Positions 10,620 through 21,545 of a DNA stretch of 64,000 nt are shown here, piece after piece; the stretch's first letter is position 1; the number at the start of each line of letters is the position of its first letter. The notes under the pieces were generated by a model. It was not told where the DNA came from, did not search any database, and saw only the letters and a program-made list of their open reading frames with translations. Origin of the DNA: Tenrec ecaudatus (Eukaryota > Chordata > Mammalia > Afrosoricida > Tenrecidae); contig NC_134531.1 in assembly GCF_050624435.1 (NCBI RefSeq), positions 258,864,812 through 258,928,811 of the forward strand, written 5' to 3'. The position numbers and the translations under genes were made by a program.

Positions 10620-12240
10620 CAGTTGTTAACTATTTCGCATCCACTCGATGCTGTGATACTATGGGCTGGATATTTTTGGTGGTGGTGCCAGCCAGTTGGT
10701 TCTCACCCAGAGCAGCCATATGTACAGCAGAATACAGCACTGCATGGTCCTGCTCCATCCTTACAATTGTTCCTAGGCCCAAGTCCACTGTTGCAGCCAC
10801 TGTGTCAATCCATCTCATCTTGAGGGTCTTCATATTTTTCACCACCCTCCCACTTTACCAAGCATGATGCCCCACTCTAGCAGCTGTCTCTCCTGACACT
10901 ATGTCCCAAGTATGTAAGATGAAATCTTGCCATCTTTGCTGGCCTTATTTCTTCCAATACAGATTGGTTTGCCTTTTAGCAGTCCATGGTACTTCCAATA
11001 TTCTTCTCTAGCACCATCATTGAGATGCATCTATTCTTCTGTAGTCTTCCTTATTCAGCATTCAAGCTCCACATGCATATGATGCAACAGAAAATACCAA
11101 GGCTTGGGGCAGGAGTATCTTAATCTTCAGAGTAACATCCTTGTTCTTCAATACTATAAGGGATCTTGTGCAGCATATTGACATAATGCAATACACCTTT
11201 TGATCCCTTGATTGATGCTTCCATGAGCATTGATTGTGAATTCAAGTAAGAAAAAATCCTTGACAACTTCAATCTTTTCTCCATTTATCATGATGTTTTC
11301 TATTGGTCCAGTTGTGAGGATTTTGGCCTTTCTTATGTTGACTTGTAATCCACACTCACTGCTACAATCTTTTCTCTTTATCAGCAAGCACTCTAATTTC
11401 TCCTCACCTTCAGCAAGCAAGGTGTGTCATCAGCATATTTCAGGTTGCTAATTAGCCTTCCTCTAATCCTGATGCTGCACGCTTCTTCATATAAGCCAGT
11501 TTCTCTGATGGTTTGCTCAGCATATAGATTGAAAAAATATGCTGTCAGGATCTACCCCATTGCACACTTTTACTTATTTGGAACCATGAAGTATTCCCTT
11601 GTTCTGATCACACCACTGCCTCTTGATCCATGTGCAAGTTCCTCAGGAGCAATGAAATGTTCCAGAACTCCCATTCTTCTCCCAATTTTACATCATTTAC
11701 TATTGTGTGCACAGTTGAATGCCTTTGCATAGTCAATGAAACACAAGTAAACACCTTTTCTGGTATTCTCTTCTTTGAGCCAAGATCCATCTGACCTCAG
11801 CAATGACCCTTGTTCTGAGTCCTCTTCAGAATCCAGCCTGAACTTTTGGCCCTTCTCTGTCAATGTGCTGTTGCAAGTGTTGTTGGATAATATTGAGCAA
11901 CATTTTAGTTGTGCATAAAGACGTGATATCAATCTATATATAATTTGAGCAATCTGTTGCTCAAACTCTGTTGTTCTTAGGAATGGGTAAAATTATGGAT
12001 CTCTTTCCTTCTGTAACTTTTCTGAAACATTTTATGAGCATTCTATCAATTATTGGATACTTGTTTTGGGCTAATGCACTCAGTGCAGTTTGATCTTTCA
12101 GCACCATTGTTTCTCATATGCTAACTTCTGAAATGATAGACTACTGACTAATTCCTTTTGGCACAGCAAATAATTCTATCTTCTCTCGATGATTTTTGCA
12201 TCATTCAATAATTGGCTTATAGAAGCTTTCAAAAGGCTCT
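10620..12240 (-). mobile_element. RTE/BovB-type LINE, antisense, reverse transcriptase to 3' end, decayed
   Basis: On the minus strand this runs from upstream of the reverse-transcriptase domain (12,240) to the RTE 3' end (10,620). Visible motifs are motif A 'CFIDYAKAFNCAH' (11,693-11,932 frame; the usual D after AF is N), an intact Y-A-D-D motif near 11,425-11,440, and 'NIRKAKILTTGPI...MINGEKIEVVKDF' in the 11,154-11,420 frame, characteristic of RTE enzymes. Frame breaks separate these segments, so no working protein can be made. A full RTE is about 3.2 kb; this copy is 5'-truncated, as usual for LINEs. Confidence 0.85.
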
Positions 12241-13004
12241 ATCTAGTATATCAGTATTTCAGTATATCAGTATTTGTACCAAAATCTTCTCCATTACCAC
12301 TATACATTTTCTATATTGCTGCAGTTATTCTCTAGTCTACTGTAAGGAAACACCAAGAAGTGGGAAACTTCTAGGACAGAATTTACATTCTAATTTTTTG
12401 TAGGTTTGGTGTCTGCATTTGGGTGTTGGCATTCTGTTCACTTTAAGAAAGATCCTTTTTGTATCTTTCAGCATCTGATAGTCCCATAAATTTCTTGTGT
12501 TCTTTTGCTTACAGATATATAGCCACCTTTCCTCACTCTCGCTCGGCCTCTGTGTCCACCTTAAAAACAGAACCCCAAACAAAAACAAGCCTACCTATTC
12601 AAGTATGACCTCATGTTAAAGTTACTGCTCATATTTTTTAAAAGATCTTACTTCTTAACCAAGTTGTATTTACAGGTACTGTGGTCTGTATTTTCAACAT
12701 TCCCTGCCTCTGAAAAAACAAACAAACATTCAATCCATGAGAATTATTCAAGAAACCCAAAAGAAAAGTAGAAAGATGTATTACTTAAAGACAATTTTTC
12801 AATTAGTACCCCATAGCGACAACTCTTCTTATTAAAAGTAATGTGAAAAATCTTTTTGCTTCTATTTATTTCAAATCTTATATGAAACTAACATCTCTGT
12901 ATAAGCAGTCTGGGACAAAGAATATTTACAATAAAATAGTTTAAAATAATAAAAAATCCTCTTCTAAATGTATCATTTCAATATATTTTATATAACAAAT
13001 ATGT
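12241..13004. other. Unassigned sequence
   Basis: Contains a small direct duplication 'tatatcagtattt' (12,248-12,280) and two short antisense frames without domains. No repeat family is recognised. Confidence 0.4.
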
Positions 13005-13225
13005 ATATTGGGGCTGGAAAAATATTGGATTTGTCAAGGGTTTCATTTAATTGGTATATACAATCGTACATGTAGAAATAATAGTCAAAAAATCAAACAA
13101 TGTATTGCATTGAACAAATCTGCAAAAATAGTTCTTTAAATTTTAAAGAGCAAAGATGTCACTTTGAAGACTAAGGTAGGCCTGATCCAGGCCATTGTGC
13201 TTTCAATAGCCTCATCTGCGTGTGG
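13005..13225 (+). mobile_element. RTE-type LINE fragment
   Basis: Sequence equivalent to the RTE region downstream of the polymerase: 'ttgtcaagggtttcattta', 'tattgcattgaacaaatctg', 'aaagatgtcactttgaagac' and 'ttcaatagcctcatctg'. The same region is present at 39.8-39.96 kb and 44.45-44.64 kb. It stops at 13,225 where an AfroSINE head begins. Confidence 0.75.
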
Positions 13226-13331
13226 AGGAACCCTGATGCTGTAGTGGTTACTTGTTGAGCTGCTACCTGCAAGGTCAGCAGTTCGAAACCACCAGCTGCT
13301 TCCTGGAACAAAGCGAGGGTCTCTATTCCAA
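13226..13331 (+). repeat. AfroSINE head (5' half only)
   Basis: It starts 'aggaaccctgatgctgtagt' (SINE 5' end with A-box-like sequence), carries 'ggtcagcagttcgaaacc' (B-box region) and ends in 'cgagggtctctattcc'. The second half of the SINE and its tail are missing; the next base begins L1 ORF2 sequence in the same orientation. See the finding on hybrid retrotransposition. Confidence 0.75.
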
Positions 13332-13795
13332 ATGCCCATCTATAGAAGAATGGATAAAGAAACTTTGGTACAGACATACAATGTAATACTATGTATCCCT
13401 AAAAATACAATGAGAAGCCATGAAGCATCTCATGACATGAGAGACTGGAGAAAATTATATTGAGTGATATTAGCAAGTCACCAAAAGGCAAATATTATAT
13501 TAGACCTCTGTTATAAGAAGAAAACTAAACCAGTATAAAGACTTTCAGGTTAAAGGAAGCAGATTTTGTATTGACTAAAATGGGGAGGGCAAGGGAAGAA
13601 GGTTAGAACAATGGACAAAACAATTGATGGATGTTGATTTGGTTGAAGTATAAGATGGTGATCCAAAATATGGATGAGGGAAATCAAGGAGACTGGTAGG
13701 GGTAAGATAGTAAGGAATTTGATTGGTAGTTAAGACTATAGAATACAAAGTTAACCATCTGAAATGTAAAGCCCTAACTAAATTATTTTTAAAAA
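13332..13795 (+). mobile_element. L1 3' piece: end of ORF2 plus 3' UTR
   Basis: The first bases translate as K-C-P-S-I-E-E-W-I-K-K-L-W-Y-R-H-T-M then a stop, closely matching the conserved L1 ORF2 C-terminus (…CPSTEEWINKLWY…). The 3' part has 'ggggagggcaagggaa' and ends in an A-rich run at 13,783-13,806. This is a different L1 subfamily from the G-rich ends elsewhere in the window. It is 5'-truncated and inactive. The long antisense frame at 13,575-13,943 is a shadow. Confidence 0.75.
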
Positions 13796-14299
13796 GAAGA
13801 AAAAACCCAAGACAATTCAGGAATTCTAAGTAAGTTTTAGTAACACCAAAATACAATGGGAAAATTTTAAATTCTTGTAATAATTTAAAATGTCTGCAAT
13901 AAATTAAAAAGCAAATCCAAGTCATTAAAATGAATTTTAGCAATCCAAATTCATTTTATTATCAAAAATAGTCAATATTGTACGATAATAATATTTTAAT
14001 CAGTAATGAAGTAAAATTACTCTAGATGATAATTTCATTAGCAACTTTGCCCAAATCAATAAAACAGAAACTCTTTTGCTTCAACATATATCCAACCTTT
14101 TGATCTTGATTATCTAATTAAGAAACTTGTATCATTAATTCATGTCAAGTGATCGATACACACTTCAACTGTAGCATATAATCAACTGCATAAAATTTTT
14201 GCATTTATTAAAACTACAATGTCAAAGTATGCCTGTATTTTGAGGGTGATTAGAACCAGTTTGCTAGGTCAAATATTTTTATAAACTATTGTCCCTATA
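13796..14299. other. Unassigned AT-rich sequence
   Basis: Very AT-rich, with no repeat or gene recognised. Confidence 0.45.
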
Positions 14300-14745
14300 A
14301 ATATATGCCAATTATACCTTACAAATCTGGCTAGACCAGAGGATGTACACTGGTACAGATAGGAACTGGAAACACAGGGAATCCAGAATGGATGATTCCT
14401 TCAGGACAAGTGCTGAGAGTGGCGATACTGGGAGGGTGGAGGGAGGGTGGGATGGAAATGGGGAACTGACTACATATAACCTCCTCCCTGGGGGAGGGAC
14501 AACAGAAAAGTGAGTTAAGGGAGACACTGGACCATGTAAGATATGACAAAATAATAATTTATAAATTATCAAGGGTTCATGAAGGAGGGGAGTGGGAAAA
14601 ATGAGGAGCTGATACCAGGGGCTTAAGTGGAGAGCAAATGTTTTAAGAATGAGGGCAATGGATGTACAAATGTGCTTTACACAATTGATGTATGTATGGA
14701 TTGTTATGAGTTGTATGAGCCCCCAATAAAGCAATTAAAAATATT
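14300..14745 (+). mobile_element. L1-type LINE 3' end
   Basis: Shares 'aatctggctagaccagagga', the G-rich run (14,418-14,462 and 14,580-14,600), 'tgatgtatgtatggattgtt' and 'cccccaataaagcaatt' with the other L1 ends. It is truncated to the last 450 bases. The 140-codon antisense frame across it is a shadow that recurs in other copies because the family sequence is the same. Confidence 0.8.
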
Positions 14746-14912
14746 GTCCTTCATGTGTTTCATTCCTCCTTGGCTCCTCAGTCTACATAGAGACAAACAG
14801 TTGGCTGGAGTATACTTGTTGAGAGAGCAAAACACTGCAATTGAATGAGCTTTGCTAAGAGTTCAAATAGATTGGTTTGGATGTCAGATGTTATCATCTT
14901 ATATAGGTGAAT

Positions 14913-15500
14913 ATTGTTGCTATTGTGTGCCATAAAATCAGTTCTAACCCTTAATGATGCCACAGACACCAGAAAGATACATTCCCTTGTCCTTCTTCAT
15001 CCTCACAATCTTTTCTATTTGAGCCCATTCGTTGTAAACCTCAGTGTCACTCCATCTTGTTCAGGGTAGTCTTCTTTTATGTTGATCCCCTATGTCATCA
15101 AGCATGACATCCTTCTTTGGGGGCTGGTTCTTCCTGATGGTGCCTCCAAAGTATGAAGGACCAAGTCTTACCGTACTAGCTGCTTAGAAGCGTTCTGGCT
15201 GTACTTCTTTCAAGACATGCTTGCATATTTTTCTGAAGATCTATGATATATTCAGTATCCTTCACCAACACCATAATTCCAAGCATCATTTTTCTTCAGT
15301 CTTTCTTACCCATTGTCCTGATTTTGCTTGCCTAAGTCAATTAAAAAAGAAAACAAAACAGAGTTTGAGTTTGGGTCAGATGCACCTTCGTTCTCCAAGT
15401 GACATCCCTGCTCTTTTTAACTTTAAAGAGATATTTTTACCACAGATATGCCCAGTGCAATACGTCCTTTGATTGCTTGACTGCTATGTCCATGGAAGAT
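14913..15500 (-). mobile_element. RTE-type LINE 3' part, antisense
   Basis: Antisense RTE 3' end, starting with the terminal 'gttgctattgtgtgccataa' and passing 'catcaagcatgacatcctt', 'ccttcaccaacaccataatt' and 'tttgattgcttgactgctat'. The region matches 10.62-11.25 kb. It is interrupted or poorly preserved around 15,325-15,400. It ends where the next L1 3' end begins at about 15,505. Confidence 0.75.
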
Positions 15501-16510
15501 GGTTGTGTTCATATGTTAAGTATTAAGGAAACAGATGGACATTGGGTCTCTCTTCAAGGACTCCCTTGGCACAGAAACACTTTGTTTTAATAACGTGGCA
15601 TTCTGTGACATTCACCTTCCTGACAAGAACTCTGAAGACAAAATGGATGCATAAGCAAATGTGGTGAAGAAAGTTGATGGTGCTCAGCTATTAAAAGATA
15701 CAGCATCAGGGGTCTTAAAGCCTTGAAGTTAAACAAGCAGCCATCTAGCATGATTTTAACAAATCCCACATGGGAGAAGTACACCAGCCTGATTGATCAC
15801 AAGGCGTTGACAGGATTAGGTATCAGGCATCAGAAGACCCAAAACAAACCAACATATCGGGGTCAGAGTGGAGACCGGAAGCCCATCTGTAGATAATTGG
15901 ACATTCTCTCACAGAAGGGTCACAAGGAAAGAACAAGACAGACAGGGTTAAGCACATAATTGGTGAAACACACAGTATTCTAGTTCCTTGTGGTGCTCCG
16001 CCCTCCTACCCCCACTATCATGGCCCCAGTTCTACTTACAAATTTAGCTAGACCTGAGCATGCACACTGGTACAGATAAGTGCTCTCATCATATGGAATG
16101 CAGGACAGACAAACCTCTCAGGAACAGGAACAATGAGGAGTAGGGGGAAGGTGAAGGGAGAAGAGGGAGAAATGGGGAACTGACTACACTAATCAATGCA
16201 TAATTACCACCACCGTCCTCACCACCCCAGGGATTAATGACAGTAATGTGAGTGAAGGGAGACAAGAAGTGGTATAAGATATTTTTAAAAATAATTTATA
16301 AATTATCAGGGGTTCATGAGGGTGGGAGGTTTAGAGGATGGGGGAGGGAGGGAAAAAAGAGGAGCTGATACCAAGGGCTCAAACAGAAAGAAAATATTTT
16401 TAAATGACAATAGCAACATATGTACAAATGTGCTTGATACAATTGATGTATGGATTGTTATAAGAGCTGAAAGAGCCCCCAATAAAATGATTTATTAAAA
16501 GAATTAAAAA
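15501..16510 (+). mobile_element. L1-type LINE 3' end, about 1 kb
   Basis: Begins 'taaggaaacagatggacatt' and follows the order of the copy at 5,560-6,520: 'caagcagccatctagca', 'ttctacttacaaatttagct', a G-rich tract (16,320-16,352), 'tgatgtatggattgttat' and 'cccccaataaaatgattta', then an A-rich tail. It is 3' UTR only, with no coding capacity. Confidence 0.8.
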
Positions 16511-16629
16511 GAGAGAACCTGCTTCAGGGAGCATAGCTGACTGAAGACCAGATGCCTTCCTTTGCTTTCACAAGTGTGTGGTGCTGAGGACCCATTTCCT
16601 TAAGGTAACTTTCAGATAATGCGCCTTGC

Positions 16630-16830
16630 TCTTGTTGCTTGGCACTGTCTAACAGTTCTCACTCAAAGTGACCCTACGTACAAAGAATGGAACATTTCCC
16701 CTAGCGTGCCATCCTCTCCGTTGTTCTTATGTCTGAGCCCATTGCGGGGTCCTCCTTGTCATCTCGTGGTGCACTTTGGGCCAGTTCATATTACAAGATA
16801 TGGTACTCCACTTGTTAGGAAAGTCTGAGA
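16630..16830 (-). mobile_element. RTE-type LINE 3' end, antisense, diverged
   Basis: Begins 'cttgttgcttggcactgt' (RTE terminus, antisense), then 'gtgaccctacgtacaaagaa', 'tgagcccattg' and 'ggtcctcctt', the order seen at 17.49 and 36.99 kb. It is heavily mutated. The flanks 16,511-16,629 and 16,831-17,487 are AT-rich with nothing recognised. Confidence 0.6.
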
Positions 16831-17487
16831 TTATTTTTGTCTGATTCTCATCTAGTCTCCTTTCTGTTTCCATGGGTCTTGCTTACATTGCAGTCAGAAA
16901 CTTGTCTCTATTCTAATGTCCAATAATAAGAATGAAGTGTGTGTTTCCTAAAAACAATTAAATAAGTGAAATAGTACAACTAGTATCCAATTGATTAAAA
17001 TGAAATTTTCCTGTTAAACTATAGCTTATCACATTATGTTTTAGTTCAGTGATCACTTAATTTTTGTCCAAAATAAACATCACTTAAATTTTATTTTTCT
17101 TCTTCAACTCACAGAAAATTTACAATATTTTAACTTTATTTAAAGACATAATGAACTTGTTTATATGTTATTAATTATTAACATATTTTAATTCATTTGC
17201 ATGCATGAGGCAGATGTGTTTTGAAGTATTTTAGTTACTTTGTACTGAACTATAGAGCAACATCATTAGGTATTTCAATTATTTTCAATTCTTCTTTAAT
17301 ATAATTATAAAAGAAAGCTCAAGTACATTATCAAAATAAATATTTTATTTATGAAATATAGAGACACAAGTTTTTTAAAAGAATTTAATATTTTAAAATT
17401 ATTTTGTTTTCATTAATGTGCTTTGAAATGGTCTGTAAAAAAACATGCGTGTGTTTGTTTGTGTGTTTCATGCATTAGCAGTTATTA

Positions 17488-17800
17488 TTGTCCAGTGCTG
17501 CTAAGTAATCTATGACTTATAGCAACCCCATGTACCAGAGAGAAAATCACTGCCCAATCCTGCACCATCATCACAATGATTATGTTTAAGCCCACTGTTG
17601 CAGCCACAGTGTTAATCTATACTGTTGGGGTCCTCCTCTATTTTGGTACCCCTCTACTTTACCAATATAATGTCCTTATCCTTGGCTTGACTCTTTCTGA
17701 TAAGATGTCCAAAGTACATGAAATAAAGTCCCTCCATTTTTGCTTCTAAAGATTCTGTCATTTCTTAAGACCATGGCTGCAACAGAGGAGACAAATATGT
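17488..17800 (-). mobile_element. RTE-type LINE 3' end, antisense
   Basis: Antisense terminus 'gctgctaagtaatctatga', then 'gcaaccccatgtaccagaga', 'cactgttgcagccacagtgt', 'ctctactttaccaatataat' and 'gatgtccaaagtacatgaaa'. It probably belongs to the same insertion as the antisense piece at 18,490-18,702, with about 690 bases of unassigned sequence between them. Confidence 0.75.
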
Positions 17801-18489
17801 CAGTAATTGTGGTGGTGGTGTGACAGCAGGCAGCGTGTTATTCTGTTGGCATGCAATCGCTAAGCATGGGCAGCTAGCAACAAAATTGAGACTTTTAGGA
17901 ACACTTCAGAGAATATGGAACATATTCTCAGGAGAGATAAAAATGACGTTCATTGTCAGAGTAACTCAAGTGCATATACAGAGGGGTTTTGAGGTTTGTT
18001 TGTGGTAGAGAGTCATTTACATTTTACCACTGTATGGAATAAAAGAGATAGGAGGGTCAATGCTATGTATACCTTAAGAAGTGTCAACACACCTACATCT
18101 TGTGCCTTAAGCTCAACCCAAATTCTAAGATTGTGAGCATACCCCAACAAATCTGTGGCACTATTCAACTCCCCTTAGTTAAAATTCCAGTTATTTTAAT
18201 TTAAATATTGTGTAAATTTAGATAAAAATCCATTCCATGTTATTAAATGTATAGTTATGAAGTTATTCAACTTTTATTTAGGTATATAATCGACATATAA
18301 GTATGGGCAAGAGGCTTTAAAAGTAGAATTAATAGATAATGGAAATGTTGATGAACTTCTTGAAATTCTCTCATACTTAGATACAGAAAACATAAAAGTC
18401 CAAATTATGTATTATAAACATACATATGTAATATTCTGAAACCTAGCTATCATTTTTTTTGCATCGTTATTACTGTTTGGTGTCTGGGC
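17801..18489. other. Unassigned sequence between two antisense RTE pieces
   Basis: No family recognised. It may be an insertion within the RTE or an unrecognisably diverged part of it. Confidence 0.35.
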
Positions 18490-18702
18490 AATAATTGGAA
18501 ATTCAAGTAAAATTAAATCCTTGAGAATATAGGTATGTTTTGTTTATGTCATCATCTTCTATATTGGGTCAGCCATGAAGATTTTTGTTTTCTTTAGCTC
18601 ATTGAATATTTCACTTAATCAAAGGCTATAGTATTTGACCTGCATCACTAAATACTTCAAATCTCCTTCAGTTTCAGCAAGCAATGTCATTTACATATTG
18701 TA
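18490..18702 (-). mobile_element. RTE-type LINE fragment, antisense
   Basis: Equivalent to the RTE part just after the Y-A-D-D motif: 'aattcaagtaaaattaaatc', 'aagatttttgttttctttag' and 'cagtttcagcaagcaatgtc', as at 11.24-11.44 kb. It ends at the LTR-like element that begins at 18,703. Confidence 0.65.
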
Positions 18703-19572
18703 CTACACAGGAATCTCTAGAGAAACAAAACCAGGACACTTATGATTTTTATATACCGTATGTACTTGAGAATAAGCCACGCCGAATACCAGCCAAGACA
18801 CCTAATTTTACCACAAAAGCTGCATTAAAAATGTGCTGAAAACCTGACTTATACATGAGTTTATACAACATATACATACAACATGAAGGAATATAAAAGC
18901 TAATTAGTCCACACAGCAGTAGCACAGAGGTCTCAGTTTGACTCACTTTCATGAAACCGTTAAAATACTGGAAGTCCTTGAACTCACAAAGGCCACTGTG
19001 TCCAAGGTCAAGGAAGCAGACAGCTGAGTCTTATGTAGAGTAATGCAAGCAATGCAGCCACAGGCAACCAACAGTAGGGTGGGTCACCAACAGTCAGCCA
19101 GATGACAGGATCTGACAGTCCCCAGCAAAAATGATATCAATATATACACCAGCAGTGTGGCAAATCAGGTCTTTAAGGAACCACAAGCTCTAGTGACATG
19201 ATCCATGGGTTGGGTGTCCCACTGGTAGCATAGCTCACAAGTTGAAGCAAAGAACCAGCGAAGGCAGCCACACACTGGTCCAATCAACAGAGAGCAAGAG
19301 TGAGCGAGGCAGGGCTCACCAACCCATTTAACTCTGCCCTGCAATCAAACTGTGACCTTATTAATCCCACATGTACTTATTGGCCAGGTTGGCACAATAA
19401 ACCTACTTATCACAGTCCACCCTTGCCATCTTTGCACCTGTATACAATTCTTTAGCCATATATAATTTCAAGCCATAATAGAAATCACACTTACACCTAA
19501 CATTAAACATCTATCATACATATAAATGAAAACACACTGAGTCTAATTAACACCAGATTACGTAACTACCAC
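18703..19572 (-). mobile_element. LTR-like repeat, antisense, with a nested MITE
   Basis: Related to the copy at 29,676-30,235: 'tctctagagaaacaaaacca', 'ggaatataaaagctaattag', 'gacatgatccatgggttggg' and 'cacaataaacctact' occur in the same order in both. The right end 'taactaccaca' is the complement of the start of the 9,487 element, so it is probably a solo LTR in antisense. A 115-bp MITE at 18,756-18,870 interrupts it. No internal retroviral sequence adjoins. Confidence 0.55.
18756..18870. mobile_element. Short MITE with TA target duplication, same family as 5,092-5,490
   Basis: Starts 'ccgtatgtacttgagaataa' after TA (18,754-18,755) and ends before TA (18,871-18,872). The arms are 'cttgagaataagcc' and 'gacttatacatgagt', an imperfect inverted repeat. 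It includes 'cacctaattttaccac', also recognisable in the right arm of the 399-bp element. The related LTR-like copy at 29.7 kb lacks it and so gives the unoccupied state. Confidence 0.7.
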
Positions 19573-19587
19573 ACATTTCTCATTTAA

Positions 19588-19792
19588 AACTCACTGCCAT
19601 TTAGTTGATTGTGATTTATAGAGACCCTATAAGGCTGAGTAGAATTGCCCCTGTGGTTTTTCTCAAGTATAACTCTTCACGGGGAGTAGAAAGCCTCATC
19701 TTTCTCCTGAGTCGCTACTGCTGGCTTTGAACTACTGACCATGGGGTTAACCGCTCAACTTGTAAACTATGCCACCAGTTTAGTGAATCTTT
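19588..19792 (-). repeat. AfroSINE, antisense, near full length
   Basis: The antisense tail 'aaactcactgccatttagtt' is followed by 'agagaccctataaggctgag', 'ggagtagaaagcctcatctt', 'tgaactactgaccatggggt' (B-box side) and 'ccgctcaacttgtaaact' then 'tgccaccag' (head). The full domain order of the family is preserved. Confidence 0.8.
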
Positions 19793-19846
19793 CTTGAATA
19801 TTGATACCATGTTCTTCTTTATAGTATTAAGCTTCTCAATTTAATA

Positions 19847-21249
19847 TGAGGGGTCACTGAGATAAATCTTGACAGGTAAGAATATGAGAAGTACTCCCCC
19901 CAAAACAGCAATTTTTTTCTCAAAGCTATTACTTAATTTTTTTTCAAAACAACCTTATCACCTTCAAAGAACTATCTAATACACTTAATACTCTTGACAA
20001 ATCTGCAATTCCATTCTTGGAAACATTTTTAAAACTCATTGTTTGGATGGCTGAGAGGACCTCCTTTTTTTCTTCTTCACCTCTTCTACCTCATCAAATT
20101 GCTGTCTTTTATGTTCATCTTCATCAGTGGAAACAAAAAGAAGTTGCACAGAGTGAGTTTAGGTGAGTAAGGTGATTGGGGTAAGAGAGGCATGCCTTTT
20201 TTGTGTGTGTGCCAAAAACTGGTGCACTGTGATGCCTGTGTGAGCAGGTGCATTGTTGTAGTGGCTAAACAAGTCCCCGAACTGCCACAAATCAGTCCTT
20301 TTTTGTCACATATTGTTACACAATCTTTTCAGAACCTCTAAGTAGAACGTTGATTAACAGTCTGACCTGGTGGAGTGTACTCCAAACACACTACCCCCCT
20401 TACATCTAAAAAGCAAATAACATCATCTTGATCTTTGATTTCACTTGATGAACTCTTTTTGGGTGAGGCGACTATGTTTTCCATGGGCTTGATTCATGTT
20501 TGCTCTTGGGGTCATAAGAGTAGCACCATGTCTTATCACCAGTAATGACCCTGAGGGAAATGCCCCGGTTGCTGTGGAGCTGTTCTTTCAAAGCTAAGCA
20601 TATTTCAACTGGATGCTTTTGTTCCTGCTCAAACAGGCCCCAAGGCACAAATTTCACCGTGAACCTTCTCATTCCTAAATCTTCTGTTAAAATTCTCTGA
20701 ACTGAGTTCTAAGATAGTCCAGACAACTTCCCCATCTCTTCAATGCTACGCTGTTGGACTTTTAGTAAGAATGCATGAATTTTGTCAACAGTTTCATCCA
20801 TTCAGAAAGTTGATTGACATCCAGGATGAGGTTTGTCATCAATTGGCATTTCACCTTTAAACCACTCATACACTTGAGTTGTTTTTTTCCCATAGCGCTG
20901 TCCTTGAAAGTTGTGTTCAATATCACAACAGTTTCTGCAGTATTTTTTTCTTGAGCAGGGAACTAAATTTCACAGCTGTATACTGTTATCTTAAATAGGC
21001 CATCACAAAACAAAACAAAAAACTGAGGTTTGAGCAAAACTGATTTTACCAAAACACAATTTGCTGTGACCAGAGAGACCCTGCCCAGGCGATGGCACTA
21101 GGTGCACTAGCTAAGAGCAAGTTCCTGTATGATCGCTTTGAGGGGAAGATGCCTACTTTAAAAGCGCCATAGCCCAGCAGAGCATTTTTCCCTTTTGGTT
21201 TTGTATTCCTGTTTATTCCCAGCATCGATTCAATTGTTCTACACCCTCA
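19847..21249 (-). mobile_element. Mariner-family DNA transposon with dead transposase
   Basis: A 1.4-kb element bounded by TGAGGG...CCCTCA and TA on each side (19,845-19,846 and 21,250-21,251). The minus strand encodes mariner transposase in broken frames: an N-terminal part with 'VYEWFKGEMPIDDKPHPG' (about 20,820-20,900), the first catalytic segment 'VITGDKTWCYSYDP' (about 20,500-20,550, Asp kept), the second 'HYNNAPAHT' (about 20,240-20,266, where the family has H-x-D-N) and the third 'YSPKLTLCNFFLFP' (about 20,130-20,180, where the family has YSPDLAP). Two of three catalytic Asp residues are lost (N and K) and there are stops and frameshifts, so it is inactive. Confidence 0.9.
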
Positions 21250-21329
21250 TATAAATTTAAAAAAACCCAGATATAAACAAAAAGTTATCAACAAAAACCT
21301 GATCATAATGCTAATGATATTGCTATTTT

Positions 21330-21545
21330 CCATGAAAAAGACCTGGTAACACAGTGACTAAACACTCATCTGGTAACCAAAGGCCAGTGGTTCAAACCAA
21401 TCGTCTATTCCACAGGAGAAATATGTGGAAGTATGCATCTGTAAAAATTCATAATCATAGAAAAACTTTGGGGGTAGTTCTACTCTGCCTGATGAGGCTG
21501 CTGTGAGTTGGAATTGACTCAGTGTTAATCGATATTTTTCTGCAA
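21330..21545 (+). repeat. AfroSINE, sense
   Basis: Head 'cctggtaacacagtgactaa', B-box region 'ggccagtggttcaaacc', middle 'ggggtagttctactctgcct', tail 'gctgctgtgagttggaattg' then 'actcagtgtt'. All landmarks are in order; it is moderately diverged. Confidence 0.85.

Noticed and set aside
13575-13943. 122-codon antisense frame
   Set aside because: Antisense of an L1 3' UTR and flanking AT-rich DNA; no domain.
14312-14734. 140-codon antisense frame, the longest in the window
   Set aside because: It lies on the antisense strand of an L1 3' UTR; similar frames appear at the same place in other L1 copies, so it is a shadow of a non-coding repeat.
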